Positions 1 through 8,394 of a stretch of DNA of 32,280 nucleotides are shown here, piece by piece (positions within the stretch are counted from its first letter, which is position 1; each line of letters opens with the position of its first letter). The stretch covers positions 1-32,280 of the forward strand of contig CAMYIX010000077.1 in assembly GCA_947258615.1 (NCBI GenBank), written 5' to 3'. Position numbers and translations under genes: made by a program. The notes under the pieces are model-generated. The model had not been told where the DNA came from, made no database searches, and saw only the letters and a list, made by a program, of their open reading frames with translations. The stretch comes from an uncultured Ectothiorhodospiraceae bacterium (GTDB lineage Bacteria > Pseudomonadota > Gammaproteobacteria > UBA9214).

Positions 1-2
1 TT

Positions 3-935
3 CCCGGGTTCACCCACCTGCAGGTCGCCATGCCGGTCAGCTTCGGTCACCACATGCTGGCCTGGATCGAGATGCTGGAGCGCGACCACCAGCGCCTGCG
101 GGACTGCCGGCGGCGGGTCAACGTGATGCCGCTGGGCGCGGCCGCCCTGGCCGGCACGAGTTTTCCCATCGACCGGGTGTACACGGCCCGGTTGCTGGGC
201 TTCGATACCCCGGCCGCCAACTCCCTGGATGCGGTCAGTGACCGGGATTTCGTGATCGAGTTCTGCAGTGCGGCGGCGCTGGTAATGATGCATCTGTCTC
301 GCTTCTCGGAGGAACTGATACTGTGGTCATCGGCACAATTCAACTTTATTGAACTGCCGGACCGCTTCTGCACCGGCTCCAGCATCATGCCGCAGAAGAA
401 AAATCCCGATGTGCCGGAACTGGTGCGCGGCAAGAGCGGACGCGTGACCGGCCACCTGGTGAGCCTGCTGACCCTGATGAAAGGACAGCCACTGGCCTAT
501 AACAAGGACAACCAGGAGGACAAGGAGCCGCTGTTCGACAGCGTCGACACCCTCAAGGGATCACTGCGGGTGTTCGCCGACATGATGCCCGCGCTGGAAG
601 TGAACCGGGAGCAGATGATCCGCGCGGCGCGCCAGGGCTTCTCCACCGCAACCGACCTTGCGGACTACCTGGTGCGCAAGGGCACCCCCTTCCGCGACGC
701 CCACGAAATCGTTGGCCGCGCGGTCCGTTACGGTATCGAGAACGGCAAGGACCTGTCCGCCATGAGTCTGGAGGAACTGCAGGGGTTTTCCAGCTCCATT
801 GGCGCGGACGTATTCGAGGTGTTGACACTGGAGGGCTCGCTGGCAGCACGCAAGCACTTCGGTGGGACCGCGCCGGCACAGGTGCGGGCGGCCATCACCG
901 CGGTGCAGACGCGGCTCGCAAACCTTGAAGGCTAG
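3..935 (+). CDS. argH: Argininosuccinate lyase, C-terminal part (cut by left window edge)
   Basis: Last step of arginine synthesis: cleaves argininosuccinate to arginine and fumarate in the cytoplasm. The frame is open from the first base, so the start lies outside the window; about 310 residues are visible of a family length near 460. The reading begins [17 protein letters not shown], the second conserved block of the fumarase/aspartase superfamily. The superfamily signature [12 protein letters not shown] follows at about nt 375-410; its flexible loop carries the catalytic serine. The C-terminal helical domain is complete and ends at a TAG. The ATG at nt 30 is an internal methionine, not a start. 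The next gene follows after 75 nt on the same strand. The family call is certain from the signature. Confidence 0.96.
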   Translation, partial: PGFTHLQVAMPVSFGHHMLAWIEMLERDHQRLRDCRRRVNVMPLGAAALAGTSFPIDRVYTARLLGFDTPAANSLDAVSDRDFVIEFCSAAALVMMHLSRFSEELILWSSAQFNFIELPDRFCTGSSIMPQKKNPDVPELVRGKSGRVTGHLVSLLTLMKGQPLAYNKDNQEDKEPLFDSVDTLKGSLRVFADMMPALEVNREQMIRAARQGFSTATDLADYLVRKGTPFRDAHEIVGRAVRYGIENGKDLSAMSLEELQGFSSSIGADVFEVLTLEGSLAARKHFGGTAPAQVRAAITAVQTRLANLEG

Positions 936-1010
936 AGCCGGCAGTATCATTAGCGTGAACCTTGCAGTCGAATTAGCGGCCCGAATCGTGGACCAAGGAA
1001 ACAGATCAGC

Positions 1011-1832
1011 ATGATAAACAAACTCGCACTCGAGGAAGCCCGGACCCTGCTGGATGCCTGCCCGCTGGGTATCCTGCTGATCGATAGCAGCGGCCAGCTG
1101 CGCGGTTTCAATGCGGCCTTTGCCGAACTGTTGGGCGAGGCCGCACGCACCATTTCGGATTCGGGAGCCGATCTGAGCAACGACAGCCTGCTGGCCCCGC
1201 TGCTGGGGCAGGGCACCCTGGTCAACTGGGTCATGCCGGACGGCGACGTGCGCTGGCTGGCTGTGAACAGCGTTCCCCTGGAGGACAATACGGGCGGCAC
1301 GGCTCGCTTCTACCAGGATGTAACGGAAAAGCTGCGCCACAAACAGGAGCGTGACGCGCTCAGCAACGAACTCCGGGAGCAGTCGCTCAAGGACGCGGAA
1401 CTGACCAGCCTGCTGAGCCGGCACGGATCCCTGGTGTCACTGGAACCGCTGGTGGCACGCAGCCGGCGCTACAACAGCCCGCTGTCCATCGTCGTCATGG
1501 GGCTCAATGACCGGGAGGCGCAGCAACGCACCCTGATGAAGGTCAGCTACCTGCTGAAGGACCAGACCCGCTGGGCCGACCTGGTCGGCTGCACCGAGAA
1601 CCACGAATTCATCCTGATCCTGCAGGAGACCACCCAGGACTCCGCCCTGCAGCTGATCAACAAGCTGGGCGAGCACCTCGGGCGCATCGGCGACGACCAG
1701 CCCACACTGACCGCCAGTTATGGTGTGACCCACTGCCAGAAGAACGACAACGCGCAGTCCCTGCTGGAACGCGCCGAGTCCGCACTCGCCGAGGCACGCA
1801 ACAACGACAGCGGAATCGCCATCGCCGTTTGA
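1011..1832 (+). CDS. PAS-domain protein with degenerate GGDEF domain
   Basis: A 273-residue soluble protein with no signal peptide or membrane segment. Residues ~5-105 look like a PAS sensor domain (LLDACPLGILLIDSSGQLRGFN, then a FYQDVTEK end), followed by a short charged linker helix. Residues ~125-273 resemble a diguanylate-cyclase fold. Where active enzymes have GGDEF, this protein has TENHEF, so the catalytic signature is lost. The later ASYGV block and the C-terminal helix with LLERAESALAEARNN fit the GGDEF-domain end. It is therefore probably a sensory or scaffold protein rather than a c-di-GMP synthase. That is inference; the ligand and partner cannot be read from sequence. It may be cotranscribed with argH, 75 nt upstream, and converges with the esterase gene. 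Confidence 0.75.
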   Translation: MINKLALEEARTLLDACPLGILLIDSSGQLRGFNAAFAELLGEAARTISDSGADLSNDSLLAPLLGQGTLVNWVMPDGDVRWLAVNSVPLEDNTGGTARFYQDVTEKLRHKQERDALSNELREQSLKDAELTSLLSRHGSLVSLEPLVARSRRYNSPLSIVVMGLNDREAQQRTLMKVSYLLKDQTRWADLVGCTENHEFILILQETTQDSALQLINKLGEHLGRIGDDQPTLTASYGVTHCQKNDNAQSLLERAESALAEARNNDSGIAIAV

Positions 1833-1868
1833 AACACCGGCAACCAACTGTTAGCACCACAATAATAT

Positions 1869-2537
1869 CTACACATACTTAACCAGCCAGCCGCGGATAT
1901 CCGCGATCTCGGCCGGGCATACGGCATGCGCCATCGGGTAACTGCGCCAGTCCACTGCATAACCCAGCCCCCGCAGCCGGTCACGTGACTGCTCGGCCAG
2001 CCCCAGAGGCACCACCGGGTCATTAAGCCCGTGCGCCATCAGGATCGGAACCGCCGCGTTTGCCGCCGCACGCTCGGTCGCCAGCGTGGCGGCCAGCGGG
2101 AGATAGCCCGACAGCGCAAGGATACCGGCCAGTCGCTGCGGATAGCGCAGGCCGGCCTGCAGGGCGATGGCGCTCCCCTGGGAAAAGCCGACCAGCACGA
2201 TATGTTCGGCGGCTATGCCGTTGCCGATCTCCTGCTCGATCAGGGCCTGCAGCTGCCGCTCCGATTCGCGGATACCCTGCGCGTCTTCAGCCTGCAGCAG
2301 ATCGGGGATTTTGATGTCGTACCAGGCACGCATGACCTGACCGCCATTGAGCGTGACCGGCCGGTATGGGGCATGCGGCAGGACCACCCGCAGCGCACGT
2401 TCCCTGACCAGCCCCAACTCGGGGATCAGGGGTTCGAAATCATGGCCGTCGGCCCCCAGGCCGTGCAGCCAGATCATGCAGGCGCGTGGCGGCGTCGGCG
2501 GATTGATCTCGATGGTATCCAGTAGGGTCGATTGCAC
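1869..2537 (-). CDS. Carboxylesterase / phospholipase family alpha/beta hydrolase
   Basis: Cytoplasmic serine hydrolase of the carboxylesterase-2 family (EstB, acyl-protein thioesterase type), acting on short-chain esters; the natural substrate is unknown. The oxyanion region is WLHGLGADGHDF, the nucleophile elbow is GFSQG, the acid is in HGLNDPVV and the histidine in YPMAHAVC, so the triad is complete. I chose the GTG at 2537, giving 222 residues, which matches the family's usual 215-225. The frame extends upstream to 2615, but the added residues are not family-like and run into the MITE-like element. It converges with the PAS gene, 36 nt away. No partner gene suggests a pathway. Confidence 0.85.
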   Translation of the reverse strand: MQSTLLDTIEINPPTPPRACMIWLHGLGADGHDFEPLIPELGLVRERALRVVLPHAPYRPVTLNGGQVMRAWYDIKIPDLLQAEDAQGIRESERQLQALIEQEIGNGIAAEHIVLVGFSQGSAIALQAGLRYPQRLAGILALSGYLPLAATLATERAAANAAVPILMAHGLNDPVVPLGLAEQSRDRLRGLGYAVDWRSYPMAHAVCPAEIADIRGWLVKYV

Positions 2538-2604
2538 AACGACAAGTATGCACCAGAAAGGGCGCCGGCATTGGGTTTGCCGCAACCACACCGTATACTC
2601 ACGG

Positions 2605-2703
2605 CTAGCCCGCATTTCTCACCGGAGAACGGTAGATTCACATAAGGCGTTGGGATAATGAACAGAGTGCAGATCTGGAATCCCGGTGAGAAATGCGGGC
2701 CAG
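2605..2703. repeat. MITE-like element with 18-bp perfect terminal inverted repeats
   Basis: Positions 2608-2625 read GCCCGCATTTCTCACCGG and 2683-2700 is its exact reverse complement. The match extends outward with one mismatch (CTA versus CTG) to 2605 and 2703. The 57-bp interior has no open frame of note. Size and structure fit a non-autonomous miniature inverted-repeat element or a large hairpin. No target-site duplication is evident. It lies between the divergent esterase and lptM genes, so promoters of either may lie in or beside it. Confidence 0.7.
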
Positions 2704-2719
2704 TTGACGGAAATACGCT

Positions 2720-2851
2720 ATGAACAAGCTGAAACTAACCAGGCTGTTCGGCTTGCTGCTGGTCATCACCGCAGCCAGCGCATGGCTTTCCGGCTGCGGC
2801 CAGAAGGGCCCGCTCTACCTGCCGAAGGAACTGCACCAGGAACACGACTGA
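2720..2851 (+). CDS. lptM: LPS assembly lipoprotein LptM (YifL family)
   Basis: A 43-residue lipoprotein. A basic start (MNKLKLTR) and a hydrophobic stretch lead to the lipobox LSGC, and the mature part begins with CGQKGPLYLP, the hallmark of this family. LptM is known in E. coli to assist disulfide maturation of LptD in the LptDE translocon, at the periplasmic face of the outer membrane. The gene starts 17 nt after the MITE-like element and ends 30 nt before lysA. The lptM, lysA, dapF order is conserved in many gammaproteobacteria, which supports the call despite the short length. Confidence 0.9.
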   Translation: MNKLKLTRLFGLLLVITAASAWLSGCGQKGPLYLPKELHQEHD

Positions 2852-2881
2852 TACCGGCCGGGCAACCGGGAAATACCTTTC

Positions 2882-4135
2882 ATGGACCACTTTGCATACC
2901 GTGACAAGCGCCTCTGGGCGGAAGACATCGACCTCGACGAGATCGTCAGGCGCGTGGGTACGCCCTGCTATGTCTATTCGCGGGCAACTCTGGAGCGCCA
3001 CTGGCGTGTGTTCAACGACGCGCTTGCCGGCCAGCCGCACCTGATCTGTTATGCGGTCAAGGCAAACTCCAACCTGGCCGTACTGCAGGTACTCGCGCAA
3101 CTGGGCTCGGGTTTCGATATCGTCTCGGAAGGGGAACTGCAACGCGTGCTGCAGGCAGGCGGCGATCCTGCCCGGGTGGTGTTTTCCGGCGTCGGCAAGC
3201 GTGCCAGCGAGATGCGGCGTGCACTGGAGGTCGGCATCCGCTGCTTCAATGTCGAATCGGAGGCCGAACTGGAGCGCCTCAACACGGTGGCCGGCGCAAG
3301 CGGACAGGTTGCACCGGTGTCGCTGCGTGTCAATCCGGACGTGGATGCCGGCACCCATCCGTACATCTCCACCGGACTCAGGGAGAACAAGTTCGGCATC
3401 GATGTTGACACGTCCCTGCAGGTCTACCGCCATGCCGCCGGGCTGGCGCACCTGCGCATCACCGGCATCGACTGCCACATCGGTTCACAGCTGACCGAGA
3501 TCACCCCCTTCGTCGATGCCCTCGAGCGCGTCCTGCAACTGGTCGGGCGCCTGGAGGACGAAGGCATCGCCCTCCAGCATATCGACGTGGGCGGCGGTCT
3601 CGGCATCCCTTACCAGGCACAGGACCGGCCGCCGCTGCCGGATGCCTATGCCCGCGCCCTGCTGGAAAAGCTCGGCGACAGCCCGCTGGAAATCCTGCTG
3701 GAACCCGGTCGTGCCATCGCCGGTAACGCGGGCATCCTGCTGACGCGCGTTGAATACCTGAAGCACACCACCGACAGGCACTTCGCCATCGTTGATGCCG
3801 CAATGAACGACCTGCAGCGCCCGGCGCTCTACAACGCCTGGCACGACATCGTCCCGCTGCAGCCACGCAGCGAGGAGCCGGCACTGGCCTACGACGTGGT
3901 CGGCCCGGTGTGCGAGACCGGCGACTTTCTCGGCAAGGGCCGCGAACTGGCACTGGCCGCGGATGATGTGCTGGTGGTGCGCTCCGCCGGCGCCTACGGC
4001 TTCACCATGAGCTCTAACTACAACTCGCGGCCACGCGCCGCCGAGGTCATGGTCGACGGCGACCGGATGCACGTCATCCGCGAACGCGAAACCCTGGAGG
4101 ACCTCACCCGCGGCGAGCACCTGCTACCGGAATGA
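2882..4135 (+). CDS. lysA: Diaminopimelate decarboxylase
   Basis: PLP-dependent decarboxylation of meso-diaminopimelate to lysine, the last step of lysine synthesis. The protein has 417 residues, normal for the family. The PLP lysine is K60 in YAVKANSN. DCHIGSQ, the phosphate-binding HIDVGGGLGIPY and EPGRAI follow in order in the alanine-racemase-like barrel. The C-terminal beta domain holds GPVCETGDFLG, with the cysteine near residue 344 that acts from the partner subunit of the dimer, and SAGAYGFTMSSNYN. The gene sits with lptM upstream and dapF, which makes its substrate, downstream. A 250-bp inverted repeat now separates it from dapF and may affect cotranscription. Confidence 0.97.
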   Translation: MDHFAYRDKRLWAEDIDLDEIVRRVGTPCYVYSRATLERHWRVFNDALAGQPHLICYAVKANSNLAVLQVLAQLGSGFDIVSEGELQRVLQAGGDPARVVFSGVGKRASEMRRALEVGIRCFNVESEAELERLNTVAGASGQVAPVSLRVNPDVDAGTHPYISTGLRENKFGIDVDTSLQVYRHAAGLAHLRITGIDCHIGSQLTEITPFVDALERVLQLVGRLEDEGIALQHIDVGGGLGIPYQAQDRPPLPDAYARALLEKLGDSPLEILLEPGRAIAGNAGILLTRVEYLKHTTDRHFAIVDAAMNDLQRPALYNAWHDIVPLQPRSEEPALAYDVVGPVCETGDFLGKGRELALAADDVLVVRSAGAYGFTMSSNYNSRPRAAEVMVDGDRMHVIRERETLEDLTRGEHLLPE

Positions 4136-4150
4136 CAGCCCAAACCATTT

Positions 4151-4403
4151 TCACCGCGGAGACGCCGAGGACGCAGAGAAATTCAGAATTAAAATCATTC
4201 ACCGCAAAGACGCAAAGTGCGCAAAGAAAACATTATTATTGCAAAAACACCGATCCGGTAAATGACAAGCAAACGGTCAATTGTTATGGCCGAGGTTGGT
4301 TGTTGTTAGCAAGAATTGTGTTTTGACTTTGCGCACTTTGCGTCTTTGCGGTTAGAACTTTTTTGTGTTGCATTTCTCTGCGTCCTCGGCGTCTCTGCGG
4401 TGA
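4151..4403. repeat. Nested inverted-repeat element, copy A (lysA-dapF spacer)
   Basis: This fills most of the 319-nt gap between lysA and dapF. Outer arms at 4151-4182 and 4372-4403 match as inverted repeats at 31 of 32 positions. Inner arms at 4201-4226 and 4327-4352 match at 26 of 26. Between left outer and inner arms is a tag (TTCAGAATTAAAATCATTC); between the right arms is an unrelated 19-nt spacer. The inner arms enclose a 100-nt core (4227-4326). The arms themselves are built of CGCAGAG/CGCAAAG-type short units. A further arm fragment (CCTCTGCGGTG) lies at 4431-4441. The core matches copy B near 31972-32068 in reverse orientation. No coding function is seen. Confidence 0.88.
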
Positions 4404-4454
4404 GAGATTATTTAATATATTTTCACGCGACCTCTGCGGTGGGTAACTGAAACT

Positions 4455-5285
4455 ATGCAACTTGAATTTACGAAAATGCACGGCCTCGGCAACGATTTCG
4501 TGGTCATCGACGCCATCAACCAGGCCGTGGCGCTGTCACCGGAGCAGGTGCGCCGGCTCGCCGACCGCCACACCGGCATCGGCTGCGACCAGTTGTTGCT
4601 GGTCGAGGCGGCGACCACAGCGGGCACCGACTTCCGTTACCGCATATTCAATGCCGACGGCGGGGAAGTGGACCAGTGCGGCAACGGGGCGCGCTGCTTC
4701 ATGCGTTTCGTGCACGATCAGGGGCTGAGTCACAAGCGCGAGGTGAACGTCGAGACCGCCAGCGGGCGCCTGCAGCTGGTTCTGGAAGATGACGGGCTGG
4801 TGACGGTGAACATGGGCGAGCCGCGCCTGCAGCCGGCGGACATCCCCTTCGATGCACCGGCCTATGCCCAGTCCTACAGCCTGGCGCTGGATAACGAGGA
4901 GATCGAGATCGCCGCCGTCTCCATGGGCAATCCGCATGCAGTGACCGCGATCGTGGACATCGATACGGCGCCGGTCGAACGGCTCGGGCCATTGATCCAG
5001 CAGCACCCGCGCTTTCCCGAGCAGGTCAATGCCGGTTTTATGCAGATCATCGACTTCGAACACATCCGCCTGCGGGTCTACGAACGCGGCGCCGGGGAAA
5101 CCCGGGCCTGTGGCAGCGGGGCCTGTGCGGCCGTGGTTGCCGGCCGACTCTGGGACCAGCTGGCAGCGCGTGTGAATGTCGCCCTGCCCGGCGGGGATCT
5201 TGTGGTAAGCTGGGCCGGCATGGGACATCCGGTCTACATGACCGGACCGGCAACACGGGTCTTCAAGGGGCGCATCGATATATGA
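4455..5285 (+). CDS. dapF: Diaminopimelate epimerase
   Basis: Interconverts LL- and meso-diaminopimelate, feeding lysine (LysA) and peptidoglycan synthesis. The protein has 276 residues, the usual length. The start [19 protein letters not shown] is the family N-terminus. The two catalytic cysteines are C75 in [14 protein letters not shown] and C219 in [11 protein letters not shown], one per pseudo-symmetric half. No strong ribosome-binding site precedes the ATG, as the upstream 300 nt are repeat sequence. The stop overlaps the DUF484 start (ATGA at 5282-5285), implying translational coupling. Confidence 0.97.
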   Translation: MQLEFTKMHGLGNDFVVIDAINQAVALSPEQVRRLADRHTGIGCDQLLLVEAATTAGTDFRYRIFNADGGEVDQCGNGARCFMRFVHDQGLSHKREVNVETASGRLQLVLEDDGLVTVNMGEPRLQPADIPFDAPAYAQSYSLALDNEEIEIAAVSMGNPHAVTAIVDIDTAPVERLGPLIQQHPRFPEQVNAGFMQIIDFEHIRLRVYERGAGETRACGSGACAAVVAGRLWDQLAARVNVALPGGDLVVSWAGMGHPVYMTGPATRVFKGRIDI

Positions 5286-6010
5286 CCACATCACAGCAAA
5301 CCCAAACCGAAATGCAGCCGCTGGAAGAAAAAGCGGTTGCCGATTTTCTGCGTGATAATCCCGAGTTCTTCCTTAACAACCCCAGCCTGCTGGCCATCCT
5401 GCGGATACCGCACACCTGCGGCACGGCGGTGTCGCTGATCGAGCATCAGGTCAAGGTGCTGCGCGACCAGAACCGCCAGCTGAAACGCAAGCTGATGGAC
5501 CTGGTGCACGTGGCACGCGACAACAACCGGCTCAACGAACGCATGCACCAGCTGACGCTGGGACTGGTCACGTCGGGCACCCTGGAGGCCCTGCTGGACA
5601 CCCTGCGCGAACACCTCCAGGGTGAATTCAACGCCGATACCGTCACCCTGCGCCTCGCGGGCATGTCGGAAGCCCGCAGTCGCGAATGCGGCGTGGACCC
5701 GTTCAACCGCGAGGCCGCCGAACTCGAGCATTTCGAGTCGTTTTACAAGAATTGCCGTCCCCTGTGCGGGCGCTTCAAGCGTGAACAGCTTTCCTATCTG
5801 TTTGGCGACCAGGCACAGGCCATCGAGTCAGCCGCCATCATCCCGCTGGGCAAGGGTGGCGCTACCGGCCTGCTGGCGATTGGCAGCCAGGAAGGCAACC
5901 GTTTTCATCCCGGCATGGGCACCCTGTTCCTCACCCACCTGGGTGAACTGGTCGACCTGCTGCTGAATCCACACCTGGAACCGGACAACCGGGAAGGCAG
6001 CGCTTTCTGA
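5282..6010 (+). CDS. DUF484 family protein (GAF-like)
   Basis: A 242-residue soluble protein of the DUF484 family, routinely found between dapF and xerC in gammaproteobacteria (E. coli YigA is the counterpart). The N-terminal motif [16 protein letters not shown] is diagnostic, followed by a helical segment [19 protein letters not shown] that probably forms a coiled coil. Residues ~90-230 have a GAF-like pattern ending with the conserved [16 protein letters not shown]. Its function is not established. It overlaps dapF by 4 nt and precedes xerC by 21 nt, so it is part of the same operon. Confidence 0.9.
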   Translation: MTTSQQTQTEMQPLEEKAVADFLRDNPEFFLNNPSLLAILRIPHTCGTAVSLIEHQVKVLRDQNRQLKRKLMDLVHVARDNNRLNERMHQLTLGLVTSGTLEALLDTLREHLQGEFNADTVTLRLAGMSEARSRECGVDPFNREAAELEHFESFYKNCRPLCGRFKREQLSYLFGDQAQAIESAAIIPLGKGGATGLLAIGSQEGNRFHPGMGTLFLTHLGELVDLLLNPHLEPDNREGSAF

Positions 6011-6031
6011 TCATGATGCGCACGCCGCCCC

Positions 6032-6937
6032 GTGCCGACTGACCCGCAACGCTGGCTGGAGCGCTTCCTGCATCACCTGCGCACCGAACGCCGCCTCTCC
6101 GCCAACACCCTCAAGCACTACCGGCGTGACCTGCAGGAGATTCTCGCCTTCTGCCAGGAGGCGGGCATCCCGCAATGGAATGACCTGGACACGCACCAGG
6201 TCAGGGAGTATGCCGCCCGGGCACATCGCCGCGGACTCAGCGGGCGCAGTATCCAGCGCCGCCTGTCGGCACTGCGCAGCTTCTACAGCTACCTGCTGCG
6301 CGAGCAGGTGGTCACCCGCAACCCGGCCCATGATGTACGTGCACCCAAATCCGAACGCCGCCTGCCGGACACCCTGAATGTCGATGACATCGCCCGGCTG
6401 CTCAGCGCCCATGCCCGGGACGCGCTGGAACTGCGCGACCTCGCCATCCTGGAACTGATGTATTCCTCCGGCCTGCGCCTGGGCGAACTGGTGGCCCTCG
6501 ACTGGGGCGAGGTGGACCTGGAGGAACGCATGCTGCGGGTCACCGGCAAGGGCGCCAAGACCCGGGTCGTCCCCATCGGTACCAAGGCGATGGCCGCGCT
6601 GCAGGCCTGGCGTCAGCAGCGCGGCCAACTGGCCGATGCCGCGGAACCGGCAGTATTCACCGGTCGCCACGGGCGCCGCCTGGGTGCCCGCGCCGTCCAG
6701 CAACGGCTGCGTCGCTGGGCCCGGCAGCATGGACTCCCGGGCGATATCCACCCGCATACCCTGCGGCATTCCTTCGCCAGTCATCTGCTCGAGTCCAGCG
6801 GTGACCTGCGCGCCGTGCAGGAATTGCTGGGGCATGCGGATATCAGCACCACCCAGATCTACACCCACCTGGACTTCCAGCACCTGGCACGCGTCTATGA
6901 CCAGGCACACCCGCGCGCGCGACGCGTGCGCAAGTAG
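6032..6937 (+). CDS. xerC: Tyrosine recombinase XerC
   Basis: Site-specific recombinase that, with XerD, resolves chromosome dimers at dif. The protein has 301 residues. The N-terminal SAM-like domain (RTERRLSANTLKHYRRDL) and the C-terminal catalytic domain are both present. The catalytic set is R149 in SGLRLGEL, a lysine in GKGAKTR, H242 and R245 in HTLRHSFASH, the histidine of LGHADIS and the tyrosine of TTQIYTH. The start is GTG at 6032; the nearby ATGs at 6013 and 6016 are out of frame. It follows DUF484 as in E. coli and is probably XerC rather than XerD because of that neighbourhood. Confidence 0.96.
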   Translation: MPTDPQRWLERFLHHLRTERRLSANTLKHYRRDLQEILAFCQEAGIPQWNDLDTHQVREYAARAHRRGLSGRSIQRRLSALRSFYSYLLREQVVTRNPAHDVRAPKSERRLPDTLNVDDIARLLSAHARDALELRDLAILELMYSSGLRLGELVALDWGEVDLEERMLRVTGKGAKTRVVPIGTKAMAALQAWRQQRGQLADAAEPAVFTGRHGRRLGARAVQQRLRRWARQHGLPGDIHPHTLRHSFASHLLESSGDLRAVQELLGHADISTTQIYTHLDFQHLARVYDQAHPRARRVRK

Positions 6938-6972
6938 AACCCCGCCTCCCGGGCAGGCCAAAACCCCTTTAG

Positions 6973-7010
6973 ATTCAGTCTGAGTAGACTGGATCGGATG
7001 GTGTACAATC
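6973..7010 (+). promoter_or_regulatory. Hairpin and candidate -10 box upstream of hslV
   Basis: A 10-bp stem with one wobble pair and a GAGT loop lies at 6973-6996, followed by TACAAT at 7005-7010, 28 nt before the hslV GTG. No good -35 hexamer is at the standard spacing and no clear heat-shock (sigma32) pair was found. The hairpin lacks a T-run, so it is a poor terminator for xerC and more likely an operator-like or leader structure. Confidence 0.35.
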
Positions 7011-7038
7011 GTACGCCCTTTGTCCCTGGAGTGAACCC

Positions 7039-7590
7039 GTGGAGCAGTTTCGAGGCACAACCATCCTGTCGGTACGCCGCAACGACCATGTGGTGATCGG
7101 CGGCGACGGCCAGGTATCGATGGGCGACACCATCATGAAGGGCAATGCCCGCAAGGTCCGCCGCCTGTACAACGACAGGGTGATCGCAGGCTTCGCCGGC
7201 GGTACGGCCGACGCCTTCACCCTGTTCGAACTGTTCGAGGGCAAGCTGGAGGCCCACTCCGGCCAGCTGACCCGCGCGGCCGTGGAACTGGCCAAGGACT
7301 GGCGCACCAACAAGATGCTGCGCAACCTGGAGGCGCTGCTGGCCGTGGCCGACAAGGACACCTCGCTGATCATCAGCGGCAACGGTGATGTCATCGAACC
7401 GGAAAATGCCCTCATGGCCATCGGCTCGGGTGGCAGCTACGCCCAGTCTGCGGCCCGCGCCCTGCTGGAGAACACCGCCATGGAGGCGCGCGCCATCACC
7501 GAGACCGCCTTGAAAATCGCTGCGGACATCTGCATCTACACCAACCACAACCTGGCCTTCGAGGAACTCAGCGTGGATCGCACCGGTTAG
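7039..7590 (+). CDS. hslV: ATP-dependent protease proteolytic subunit HslV
   Basis: Threonine peptidase of the HslUV (ClpQY) complex, a cytoplasmic dodecamer driven by the HslU ATPase. The precursor starts at GTG as [14 protein letters not shown]; removal of six residues would expose T7 as the catalytic N-terminal threonine. Typical blocks follow: [45 protein letters not shown] and [16 protein letters not shown]. The length (183) is normal and no key residue is missing. hslU follows after 79 nt. Because hslU is frameshifted in this sequence, HslV may have no functional unfoldase. Confidence 0.97.
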   Translation: MEQFRGTTILSVRRNDHVVIGGDGQVSMGDTIMKGNARKVRRLYNDRVIAGFAGGTADAFTLFELFEGKLEAHSGQLTRAAVELAKDWRTNKMLRNLEALLAVADKDTSLIISGNGDVIEPENALMAIGSGGSYAQSAARALLENTAMEARAITETALKIAADICIYTNHNLAFEELSVDRTG

Positions 7591-8328
7591 CGGGCAACCC
7601 CGGGATCAACAACACAAAAATGCAGTTATTTGTAGTCAAATTATATTAAAATACGCGAGCAGTAGTTAAATGTCGGCAATGACACCCAGAGAGATCGTCC
7701 AGGAACTGGACAAGCACATTATTGGCCAGGACGCCGCCAAGCGGGCCGTGGCCATCGCCCTGCGCAACCGCTGGCGACGCATGCAGGTCGATGAGCCACT
7801 GCGGGCCGAGATCACCCCCAAGAACATCTTGATGATCGGACCCACCGGTGTCGGCAAGACCGAGATCGCCCGGCGTCTGGCGCGGCTGGCCCGGGCACCG
7901 TTTATCAAGGTGGAGGCAACTAAATTCACCGAAGTTGGCTATGTTGGCCGTGATGTTGAGTCGATTGTCCGCGATCTTGCCGATGTTGCGATCAAGCTGG
8001 AGCGTGAGCAGGCCATGGACAAGGTGCGCCACCGCGCCGAGGACGCCGCCGAGGACCGCATTCTCGAAGCCCTGCTGCCCGCGCCCCGGAGCTTGGCACC
8101 GGGCGAGACGGCCGACACCGACTCGGACACCCGCCAGAAACTGCGCAAGCGCCTGCGTGAAGGCCAGCTGGACGAGCGGGAAATCGAGGTCGAGGTCTCC
8201 ACCACACCCGTCGGCGTGGAGATCATGGCCCCGCCCGGCATGGAGGAAATGACCAGCCAGTTGCAGGGCATGTTCCAGAACATGGCCGGCAGCCGCACCA
8301 AGGCGCGCAAGCTGCGTATCCGGGACGC

Positions 8329-8393
8329 GCGCCGCCTGCTGTCTGACGAAGAGGCCGCCAGCGCCGCCTGCTGTCTGACGAAGAGGCCGCCAG
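8329..8393 (+). repeat. 32-bp tandem duplication inside hslU
   Basis: Positions 8329-8361 and 8361-8393 are identical 33-mers offset by 32 nt, sharing one base. The unit contains CTGTCTGACGAAGAGGCC and encodes [10 protein letters not shown] in the HslU frame. Since 32 is not a multiple of three, the second copy shifts the frame. Deleting one unit restores [17 protein letters not shown], which aligns with HslU proteins. The identity of both copies indicates a very recent event or an artefact. Confidence 0.97.
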
Positions 8394-8394
8394 G

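Noticed and set aside
561-1424. 287-residue minus-strand frame
   Set aside because: Antisense across argH, the spacer and the PAS gene; no motif.
4132-4326. 64-residue frame MTAQTIFTAETPRTQRN...
   Set aside because: It is translation of repeat arms and core of copy A; similar peptides come from the other copies (27394-27579, 31972-32190, 4284-4481).
4151-4403. CRISPR-like array from repeated CGCAAAG/CGCAGAG units
   Set aside because: Units are short, lie in inverted arms and lack regular unique spacers; no cas genes are present.
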